A DNA stretch of 7,479 nucleotides from positions 1 to 7,479 of the forward strand of contig JBGZAX010000040.1 of NCBI GenBank assembly GCA_041844335.1. The letters run 5' to 3'. This document shows, piece after piece, positions 1 through 5,317 of this stretch. A program made the position numbers and the translations under genes. Within the stretch, counting starts at the first letter, position 1. Each line of letters opens with the position of its first letter. This stretch comes from CAUUFM01 sp041844335 (lineage in GTDB: Bacteria > Bacillota > Clostridia > Lachnospirales > Lachnospiraceae). The notes below the pieces were generated by a model. The model searched no databases and was not told the DNA's origin. It saw only the letters and a list, made by a program, of their open reading frames with translations.

Positions 1-2
1 AT

Positions 3-923
3 ACATCCGTTATAGTTTTATATTTTTTGCTATTCAGAAATTGTATGCATCAAACCGGAAATTTTGGGTTTATTTTTGGAGCACTGAACAGGTTAAAACA
101 AGTATACAATATAGAACCTGTTGTTAAAAAATATGGTAGTAATGAGATAAATAAGGGTGAAATAAATAAAGGTATAGAGTTTGTGGATTGTAGTTTTTTC
201 TATGGTAAAAATCCTTTAAATTTAATCTTGGATAAGGTCAGTTTTAAGATAAATAAGGGAGAAAAGACGGTGCTTGTATCTGAGTCGGGCGGAGGAAAAA
301 GCACTATATTCAAGTTGATAAACAGATATTATGAATTAAATAACGGAGAAATAAGAATATTTGGAGAAAATTTGCAAAGTTATACACACAGTACATTGAG
401 AGAAAATATAACAACTGTCAGTCAAAATAATTTTTTGTTTAATGATACCCTGTTAAATAATTTAAAATATGCAAGAGAGGATATAAGCATTTCTGAAATA
501 GAGAAAATTTCTAAAAAGCTCAACTCATTAGATTTTATATTGAGTAAAGAAAAAGGGTTTGAGAACATTGTTAATGAAGCCGGAGTTAATTACTCGGGCG
601 GAGAATTACAAAGATTAGCCATTTTAAGAGCTATGTTAAAAAATTCTCCCATATTATTGATGGATGAGGCATCTTCGGCATTGGATGAAAAAAATGAAAT
701 GATGTTGAATGAAGTTTTAGATGAAATAAAGGGAGATAAAATAGTTATAATGGCAGCACATAAATTATCTACCATTAAAAAAGCCGACAAAATTATTTTA
801 TTGAAGGACGGAAAAGTTGTCGGTGAAGGAAAATACGAAGAATTGTTGCAAAATAGTTATTTTAATGAATTGGTTATGGTTGAGGAGCGAAAAGAGAAAA
901 TTGAAGCTTGGTGTGAAGAATAA
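3..923 (+). CDS. ABC exporter-type ATP-binding/permease protein, C-terminal part (5' end outside window)
   Basis: The reading frame is open to the left edge, so this is the C-terminal part of a longer protein. The first ~30 residues look like the last membrane helix and linker of an exporter-type transmembrane domain. They are followed by a full nucleotide-binding domain. It has an aromatic A-loop (FFYG), a Walker A at 279-305 reading SESGGGKST, a Q-loop glutamine (TVSQNN), the signature YSGGELQR, the Walker B LLMDEASSALD with its catalytic glutamate, and the switch histidine in AAHKLSTI. The first Walker A glycine is replaced by serine, which is unusual. Proteins of this architecture work as homo- or heterodimers, and a partner may lie upstream. 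Because it sits directly before a FecCD/FecE/binding-protein set, a role in siderophore or metal-complex transport (compare YbtP/YbtQ or IrtA/IrtB) is plausible but inferred. It overlaps the start of the next gene by about 20 bases. Confidence 0.9.
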   Translation, partial: TSVIVLYFLLFRNCMHQTGNFGFIFGALNRLKQVYNIEPVVKKYGSNEINKGEINKGIEFVDCSFFYGKNPLNLILDKVSFKINKGEKTVLVSESGGGKSTIFKLINRYYELNNGEIRIFGENLQSYTHSTLRENITTVSQNNFLFNDTLLNNLKYAREDISISEIEKISKKLNSLDFILSKEKGFENIVNEAGVNYSGGELQRLAILRAMLKNSPILLMDEASSALDEKNEMMLNEVLDEIKGDKIVIMAAHKLSTIKKADKIILLKDGKVVGEGKYEELLQNSYFNELVMVEERKEKIEAWCEE

Positions 924-1932
924 ATATAGAATTATGTTGTTGCTTGGAGTATTGATGATATTGACAGCTTTTTTTTGCTCCGGGTTTTTAGGTTCGGCAA
1001 ATATAAAGCTTGGCTCTGTGGTAGATGTTGCTAAATTTAAGCTTTTAGGAATTGAGTCTATGGCGCTTGATAAATCTGAAATAACCATTATTTGGAATTT
1101 GAGAATGCCAAGAGCCGTATTAGCTATCTTTATTGGCGGAGGGCTTGCTTTGTCGGGTGTTATTATGCAGTCGATAACTCAAAATATTTTGGCTGAACCT
1201 TATATGGTGGGGGTATCGAGCGGAGCGTTGGCTTCTGTGACATTTTTTTATTTTATAGGAGTATCCTTTATAAGCACTTGGATTGGAAGATTTATAGCCG
1301 CATTTACAGGTGCGATATTGGCATTATTATCGGTGTATCAGATTTCCGGTGCAGGTAGAAAAATAGCAAATTCAAAGCTGATTTTAACCGGAATGGCTGT
1401 GTCAACTATGCTTACGGCAATATCTAATTTTTTTATCATTGCTACACCTGACAATAATATAATAAAAGGAATTTTATCGTGGACTATGGGTTCTGTGGCA
1501 AGCGCAAGGTGGGATAATGTCGTATTTCCTTGTTCTGTGGTTAGTTTATCCGCAACTTATCTGTTTTTTAAAGCTAAAAAATATGATGTAATTTCACTTG
1601 GTGATGAAACAGCTCTAAGCTTGGGGGTTAACGTTCAAAAATTAAAAAAAGAGTCTATAGTTTTAGTTTCTGTTATTGCGGGAGTTTCAGTGGCGTCCTG
1701 TGGACTTATAGGCTTTGTCGGTTTCATTGTGCCTCATATTCTGAGAAAAGTTATGAGTCCCAATCATATTTATCTGTTGCCACTTTCATTTGTTTATGGC
1801 GGTGGATTTTTATGTGTGTCGGATATTATTGCAAGGACGGTTTTATCACCGCAGGAGCTGCCGATAGGTTTGATTACTGCATTTTTCGGTTCTCCGGTAT
1901 TCATTTATTTACTGTTAAAGGAGAAAATATGA
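901..1932 (+). CDS. FecCD-family iron-complex ABC transporter permease
   Basis: This is the membrane permease of a type II (BtuC/FhuB/FecCD) importer, which forms the channel for siderophores, haem or cobalamin. Family hallmarks are clear. The block from RMPRAVLA through LSGVIMQ to LAEPYMVGVSSGA lies at about residues 68-110. The GFVGFIVPHILRK segment, where the ATPase docks, is at about 267-283. The C-terminus ends with ELPIGLITAFFGSPVFIYLL. There are many hydrophobic helices, consistent with the usual ten. The start is uncertain. TTG at 901 gives 343 residues, typical for the family, with a basic stretch before the first helix and purine-rich GAGGAG and AAAGAG upstream. GTG 913, ATG 934 and ATG 865 are alternatives. 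The start overlaps the end of the exporter gene, so translation is probably coupled. The stop TGA (1930-1932) overlaps the ATG of the next gene. Confidence 0.93.
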   Translation: MKLGVKNKYRIMLLLGVLMILTAFFCSGFLGSANIKLGSVVDVAKFKLLGIESMALDKSEITIIWNLRMPRAVLAIFIGGGLALSGVIMQSITQNILAEPYMVGVSSGALASVTFFYFIGVSFISTWIGRFIAAFTGAILALLSVYQISGAGRKIANSKLILTGMAVSTMLTAISNFFIIATPDNNIIKGILSWTMGSVASARWDNVVFPCSVVSLSATYLFFKAKKYDVISLGDETALSLGVNVQKLKKESIVLVSVIAGVSVASCGLIGFVGFIVPHILRKVMSPNHIYLLPLSFVYGGGFLCVSDIIARTVLSPQELPIGLITAFFGSPVFIYLLLKEKI

Positions 1933-2705
1933 TGTCGGAGTCCATTGTAACCATTAAAAATCTTTCATATAAGATAAAAGATAAAAGTATATTGGATGCA
2001 ATTTGTTTTAATGCAAATAAAAATAGGTTTATCGGGATCATAGGGGCAAACGGTTCCGGCAAAACCACCATTTTAAAACATTTATATAATGCGATTACAC
2101 CTTTTAAGAAAACCGTATTTATAAATGGCAAAGCATTAGAAGAATATGAACAAAATGAAATTGCACAAAAGCTGAGTGTTATGAAACAAGAAAATAACAG
2201 CGATTTTGATTATAAGGTTATAGATATAGTTCTTATGGGAAGATTGCCATATAAAAAGGCATTTGAAGATTATTCCAATGCTGACTTTAATTTGGCAGTT
2301 GATAATCTAACAAAATTAGGAATGGGGGAATTTTGTAATCGAAATTATAATAGCTTGTCAGGAGGTGAGAAACAAAGGGTATTGATAGCAAGAGCATTGA
2401 CTCAGGATACGGAGCTTATGATTTTGGATGAACCGACCAATCATTTGGATATATATTATCAGGTGTTTTTAATGCAGGTTCTGAAAAGTGTGTCTAAAAC
2501 GGTAATTTCTGTTTTTCATGATTTGAATTTGGCGGCAAAATATTGTGATGAAATATATGTATTAAAAAATGGCGGTATCATTATGAACGGAACTCCGGAA
2601 GAAGTAATAACATCTTCTATGATAAAAGAAGTATTTAATTTGAGCTCTAAAATCATAAAGGATGGTAATGAATTATGTGTTATTTACAATAATATTTTAA
2701 GTTAG
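1929..2705 (+). CDS. FecE-type iron-complex ABC transporter ATP-binding protein
   Basis: This is the ATPase subunit that powers the neighbouring permease from the cytoplasmic face. It is 258 residues, the normal length for FecE/FhuC proteins. All nucleotide-binding motifs are intact: Walker A GANGSGKTT at residues 39-47, Q-loop MKQEN, signature LSGGEKQRV from residue 143, Walker B LMILDEPTNHLD from residue 163, and the switch histidine in SVFHDLN at residue 197. FHDLN is typical of the iron-chelate importer ATPases. The start is a tandem ATGATG. AAGGAG at 1918-1923 lies 5 bases before the first ATG and 8 before the second, so initiation at 1932 is equally possible. The first ATG shares ATGA with the stop of the permease gene, a classic coupling arrangement. 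The frame stays open upstream to 1812, but that part lies inside the permease and has no family similarity. Confidence 0.95.
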   Translation: MMSESIVTIKNLSYKIKDKSILDAICFNANKNRFIGIIGANGSGKTTILKHLYNAITPFKKTVFINGKALEEYEQNEIAQKLSVMKQENNSDFDYKVIDIVLMGRLPYKKAFEDYSNADFNLAVDNLTKLGMGEFCNRNYNSLSGGEKQRVLIARALTQDTELMILDEPTNHLDIYYQVFLMQVLKSVSKTVISVFHDLNLAAKYCDEIYVLKNGGIIMNGTPEEVITSSMIKEVFNLSSKIIKDGNELCVIYNNILS

Positions 2706-2713
2706 GAGGAACT

Positions 2714-3742
2714 ATGATGAAAAGAGCGGTAAGTTTGGTATTGGCATTAGTAATGGCGGTGAGCTTGGCAGGTTGTGGAAGTAAGAAAGATGAAAAGGAA
2801 AGCAATATAACTAATCCACCTGTGCAAACAGAGGCTGCGGCAGAAAATGAGGAAAAACATTATCCTGTTGAGATAGATAACTTTGATAAAAAGACGGTGT
2901 ATGAAAAAGCACCGGAAAGAGTAATTGCTATGGATTATAATGCAGCATCTACTTTAGTTGCATTAGGACAGAAGGATAAAATAATTGCAACAAGAGAAGC
3001 AGGACTTCTTGGGTTGGATGATGTGGCGGAAAAATATAGAGAAGATATCAAAAAAATAGAAATTCCGGAAGGATATCTGAAAAGTCCTCTTCCTCCTCTT
3101 GAAGTAACTTTATCATTGAATCCGGATTTTATTTTAATGGACAGCTTTTATTTTAATGTACCGGATATATTTGGGGAATATAAGGACTATGAAGATAACG
3201 GCATTAATATATTGGTAACGGCAGGCTCATTGGATAAGAAGCCGGAATTGGATGATATGTATGTAGATATAAGAAATCTTGGCAAGATATTTGATGTAGA
3301 GGATGAAGCGGAAAAACTTTGTAACGAGCTTAGTGAAAGATTTGCTGCCGTTAAGAGCAAGGTAGATTCTTCTAAGAAATATAAGGTTATGGGATTTGAC
3401 AGCGGAGAGGACAAGCCTAATGTTGCAGCAGGAAAGAGCTTGGAAAATCTGTTAATAGAAGAAGCCGGTGCAGAGAATGTATTTAGTGATGTGGATAAGC
3501 AGTTTGCTGCGGTAGGTTGGGAAGATGTAGTTGCAAAGAACCCGGATTATATAATACTGCATGAAACTCCCGAAGATAAAGGAGCAAAGAATTTGATAAA
3601 TATATTGAAAAACAATAAAGAGCTTGCAAATGTAAATGCCGTTAAGAATGAAAAATTCATTATAGTTCCCCTTAGATATATGTTTTCGGGAATTTACACG
3701 GTGGATGCTTTTGAATTGATTGTTGACGGGTTGAATGAATAG
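2714..3742 (+). CDS. Iron-complex ABC transporter substrate-binding lipoprotein
   Basis: This is the extracellular binding protein of the importer, anchored to the membrane by lipid. The N-terminus has a short basic region (MMKRAV), a hydrophobic stretch and a lipobox LAGC with the modified cysteine at residue 21. An acidic and polar linker follows. From about residue 68 the fold is a PeriplBP_2/TroA-type domain: KAPERVIAMDYNAASTLVALGQKDKIIAT is close to the family opening, and LSLNPDFILM and VAKNPDYIIL mark the two lobe strands. At 342 residues it is full length. The ligand cannot be named from sequence. Spacing is 8 bases after the ATPase stop, with a strong AGGAGG at 2704-2709 and again a tandem ATGATG start (2714 or 2717). 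It is the last gene before the hairpin terminator. The binding protein usually needs excess expression, but no internal promoter was seen. Confidence 0.94.
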   Translation: MMKRAVSLVLALVMAVSLAGCGSKKDEKESNITNPPVQTEAAAENEEKHYPVEIDNFDKKTVYEKAPERVIAMDYNAASTLVALGQKDKIIATREAGLLGLDDVAEKYREDIKKIEIPEGYLKSPLPPLEVTLSLNPDFILMDSFYFNVPDIFGEYKDYEDNGINILVTAGSLDKKPELDDMYVDIRNLGKIFDVEDEAEKLCNELSERFAAVKSKVDSSKKYKVMGFDSGEDKPNVAAGKSLENLLIEEAGAENVFSDVDKQFAAVGWEDVVAKNPDYIILHETPEDKGAKNLINILKNNKELANVNAVKNEKFIIVPLRYMFSGIYTVDAFELIVDGLNE

Positions 3743-3811
3743 GGCAAAGCAACTTAACATAAGTAATAAATACATTGCTGCTATTTGACGCAGATTGATT
3801 TTGAAAATCAA

Positions 3812-3841
3812 AGGTGACGTTTATAAGCGTCACCTCTTTTT
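3812..3841 (+). terminator. Rho-independent terminator after the iron-uptake operon, probably bidirectional
   Basis: AGGTGACG (3812-3819) pairs perfectly with CGTCACCT (3828-3835) around an 8-base loop, and is followed by a C and five T residues. It lies about 70 bases after the binding-protein stop. Read leftward, the same stem is followed by TTTGATTTTC, a weaker T-rich tail, so it may also end transcripts of the convergent gene that stops at 3915. A small palindrome, TGATTTT-G-AAAATCA (3796-3810), lies just before the stem. Confidence 0.88.
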
Positions 3842-3914
3842 GACTATTCATAAGTATAGGTTTGTCAAACATATGCAGGCTAAGATGGTAAAAACTTTAG
3901 AGAAGTATGTAAAT

Positions 3915-4619
3915 TTAATAGTCTGCAATATTTTGAAGCTCTAATATTCTGGCTTTTTCATTTTCAAAAATATTTTCTGAAATTTCATGCAGGGTAAGTG
4001 TTATGGGAATATAAAAGTTGCTCTGATAGTAGGTTGTTAAGTCGGCAGGCTTGGTGTCGTCGCTTATTATATTTGACTGGGCAAAGAGCCATTGTTCAAG
4101 AGAAGCTATCTGAGAGTGAAGCTTTCTCCAGTTTTCTCCCAGCCCTTCATCAATAAAAATACTGTTAAACCTGTACAATAAAATTATTCCGTCCCTGATT
4201 TCACGAAAGCTGTACTTGATTTCCTGCCTGTTCATATCGGCATAATTTTTTATAAAGTTGTCGGAGGCGATTATCCAACTGCGGTGCTTTTCCTCAAATT
4301 TGTTAAACTGCTCCACATAAAACTGGAGAAACAGCCTTTTTCTTGCATTGCTTTCTTGGTTAATGAGGAAGGCGTTCTGGGCTTCCTGTTGTCTGATGGA
4401 ATTTCTTATTGCGACAAAAGAGCTTATTCCACAGCCGAGAAGTCCTGCAAATACAGATATGAGGACATTAAGCTCGGTTTCATTCACAGGCAGGGTGTAA
4501 TAATGAGAGAAGATAACCACCGCCATAAAAGAGCCAAGAGATATGAGAATAACAAAGACAAGGAGCAGCGAATCCCTTGCCTTGTAAACTTGTTTCAGAT
4601 TTTTTGTTTTTTCACTCAT
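3915..4619 (-). CDS. Hypothetical membrane protein with two N-terminal transmembrane segments
   Basis: I do not recognise this 234-residue protein. After a short polar and basic N-terminus (KTKNLKQVYKARD) it has two hydrophobic segments at about residues 17-38 and 50-71, joined by a short acidic loop (PVNETE). The second segment contains a glycine-rich AGLLGCGISSF. The remaining ~160 residues are polar, rich in charged and aromatic residues (QFYVEQFNKFEEKHRSW, FREIRDGIILLYRF), probably helical and cytoplasmic. No enzymatic motif is evident. The gene is supported by a good ribosome site, GGAGGT seven bases before ATG (complement of 4627-4632), by the uninterrupted frame, and by a convergent arrangement with the iron operon that shares its terminator region. 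It appears monocistronic, with candidate promoters at 4648-4675 and 4877-4905. Short two-helix proteins of this kind can be phage-exclusion or stress membrane proteins, but nothing here shows that. Confidence 0.82.
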   Translation of the reverse strand: MSEKTKNLKQVYKARDSLLLVFVILISLGSFMAVVIFSHYYTLPVNETELNVLISVFAGLLGCGISSFVAIRNSIRQQEAQNAFLINQESNARKRLFLQFYVEQFNKFEEKHRSWIIASDNFIKNYADMNRQEIKYSFREIRDGIILLYRFNSIFIDEGLGENWRKLHSQIASLEQWLFAQSNIISDDTKPADLTTYYQSNFYIPITLTLHEISENIFENEKARILELQNIADY

Positions 4620-4647
4620 TTGATATACCTCCGTTTAATTTCACCAT

Positions 4648-4675
4648 TTAATAATGATACGGGCATAAGTGTAAA
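4648..4675 (-). promoter_or_regulatory. Candidate proximal promoter for the 3915-4619 membrane protein gene
   Basis: On the minus strand, TTTACA (complement of 4670-4675) and TATTAA (complement of 4648-4653) are separated by 16 bases. The -35 matches consensus at five of six positions and the -10 at four of six. It would give a short leader ending at the GGAGGT site. It is weaker than the distal candidate, and in AT-rich DNA a chance match is likely. Confidence 0.35.
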
Positions 4676-4696
4676 ACTCATATTATTTTTCGACCC

Positions 4697-4714
4697 GGTT
4701 GCTGTCAGGCAGCC
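4697..4714 (-). other. Six-pair GC-rich hairpin in the leader region of the membrane protein gene
   Basis: GGTTGC (4697-4702) and GCAGCC (4709-4714) pair around a six-base loop, with one T-G wobble as read on the plus strand. The segment is noticeably more GC-rich than its surroundings. No T-tract follows on either strand, so it is not an intrinsic terminator. If the distal promoter at 4877-4905 is used, this hairpin lies inside the 5' leader of the membrane protein gene. Confidence 0.4.
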
Positions 4715-4725
4715 AATAATAAAGT

Positions 4726-4747
4726 TATTCATAGCTCGCTATGAATA
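4726..4747. other. Nine-pair perfect palindrome with CTCG loop
   Basis: TATTCATAG (4726-4734) and CTATGAATA (4739-4747) are perfect inverted repeats around a four-base loop. There is no run of T on either side, so it does not look like a terminator. It could be a protein-binding operator or an RNA hairpin in the leader of the leftward gene. It lies about 110 bases upstream of that gene's start and about 580 bases from the peptidase start. Confidence 0.5.
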
Positions 4748-4876
4748 TTAATAAGCTAAATAAAAAACAGTGCTTAAAATCAAACATTATGCAAGGGCTT
4801 GTTAACGGCGGTTTAAAACAGACATAGACTATATAGATGGTATGCTTAATACGCAACAGAACTCCATTTAGTCAAA

Positions 4877-4905
4877 ATTATCTTACCATAGATTCAAAAT
4901 GTTAA
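4877..4905 (-). promoter_or_regulatory. Strong sigma-A-like leftward promoter
   Basis: On the minus strand, TTAACA (complement of 4900-4905) and GATAAT (complement of 4877-4882) are separated by the ideal 17 bases. Each hexamer matches consensus at five of six positions. A transcript would start near 4870 and run leftward through about 250 bases of leader, containing the hairpins at 4726-4747 and 4697-4714, to the membrane protein gene at 4619. It begins immediately after the coding-like stretch that ends at 4908. Whether the product is that gene's mRNA or a separate small RNA cannot be told. Confidence 0.5.
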
Positions 4906-4907
4906 AA

Positions 4908-5126
4908 TTATGGATTTTTATAGCTTATGTCGATTTTTAGCCAACGGCTTGAATGATTTTGATCAAAACTTATTTTAATCGTTTGTCGAGCTTGTCTATA
5001 CGAAAGTGAACTTTCGATATAGGCAAAGATTAGCAGACTATCTTCATCGACATATATAGCTGAAGCTAAATAACTCCAGTATAGACATGCCTCAACAGTT
5101 ATTTGCAAAACAACATACTTATAAAA
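4908..5126 (-). other. Unrecognised coding-like stretch or gene remnant, leftward
   Basis: A leftward frame is open from 5126 (just after a TGA at 5127-5129) to a TAA at 4908-4910. From a possible TTG at 5106-5108 it would give 66 residues. The translation looks protein-like, with aromatic and charged residues well mixed (VDEDSLLIFAYIESSLSYRQ, then SFDQNHSSRWLKIDISYKNP). There is no ribosome site before the TTG and no ATG near the start, so it could be the tail of a decayed gene, a fragment of a mobile element, or a chance frame through a structured RNA element. The middle of the stretch forms a 16-pair hairpin (4991-5028), which is unusual inside a real gene. I do not recognise it and assign no function. 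Confidence 0.3.
4991..5028. other. Long hairpin, 16 base pairs, TGAA loop
   Basis: CTTGTCTATACGAAAG (4991-5006) pairs with 5011-5028 around the loop TGAA. There are sixteen pairs (one T-G wobble), broken only by two single-A bulges at 5017 and 5027. No T-tract follows in either direction, so it is not a typical terminator. A second small hairpin with the same TGAA loop, TAGC-TGAA-GCTA, lies at 5057-5068. Together they suggest a structured RNA or a palindromic repeat unit and not random spacer. Confidence 0.6.
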
Positions 5127-5197
5127 TCAGTGTCACTTGCATTATTTTTTCATATTTGGTGAATAATTTATTTGCAACAACAGAATACACATAAAAT
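5099..5197. repeat. Imperfect 30-bp direct repeat, two copies 69 bp apart
   Basis: Copy one (5099-5127) and copy two (5168-5197) both begin TTATTTGCAA, then share CAAC, TAC and a final ATAAAAT. They have 25 shared positions in order, two small indels and two mismatches. The second copy ends about 45 bases before the -35 of the peptidase promoter. They could be tandem binding sites, a duplicated element edge, or a slippage product in AT-rich DNA. Confidence 0.45.
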
Positions 5198-5240
5198 TAA
5201 GATTTGTAAAGAGCTAAATTCAGGATAAAATATTTTTTTA

Positions 5241-5270
5241 TTGACAACAAAGGTATTGCCATACTAATAT
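5241..5270 (+). promoter_or_regulatory. Sigma-A-like promoter of the C69 peptidase gene
   Basis: A perfect -35 TTGACA (5241-5246) is followed after 18 bases by TAATAT (5265-5270), which matches the -10 consensus at four of six positions. The start point would be near 5277, giving a leader of about 40 bases before ATG 5318. The ribosome site AAGGGGG (5299-5305) is 12 bases from the ATG, longer than usual, which may lower initiation. Confidence 0.6.
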
Positions 5271-5317
5271 TAAACAGTAAAGTGTCACGATTATAAAAAA
5301 GGGGGAAATTAATTGTA

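Noticed and set aside
817..900. N-terminal extension of the permease to a GTG or ATG inside the exporter gene
   Set aside because: It would add polar residues not found at the start of FecCD permeases, lies wholly inside the preceding coding sequence, and lacks a ribosome site. The 901 start gives the normal family length.
1812..1928. Upstream extension of the ATPase frame
   Set aside because: It overlaps the conserved C-terminus of the permease and shows no ATPase similarity. The ATGATG at 1929 has a good ribosome site.
3452..3872. Two overlapping minus-strand open frames opposite the binding-protein gene end
   Set aside because: They run through a well-supported gene and its terminator on the other strand, with no start signals and no recognisable protein features.
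4284..4751. 155-codon open frame on the plus strand
   Set aside because: It lies mostly opposite the membrane protein gene, has no ribosome site, and its translation (many Arg, Lys, Cys, His) looks like an antisense artefact.
4762..4767. Run of six T residues on the minus strand as a terminator for the leader RNA
   Set aside because: No stable stem precedes the T-run in the leftward direction.
4829..4867. Twelve-codon leader peptide (MEFCCVLSIPSI) just after the leftward promoter
   Set aside because: The ATG is almost at the predicted transcript start with no ribosome site, and no attenuator structure with a T-tract follows. Chance is the simplest explanation.
4620..5317. CRISPR array, tRNA or rRNA genes in the long spacer (and elsewhere)
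   Set aside because: No regularly spaced identical repeats, no cloverleaf-type sequence and no rRNA-like blocks were seen. The hairpins and the pair of imperfect repeats do not fit these types.
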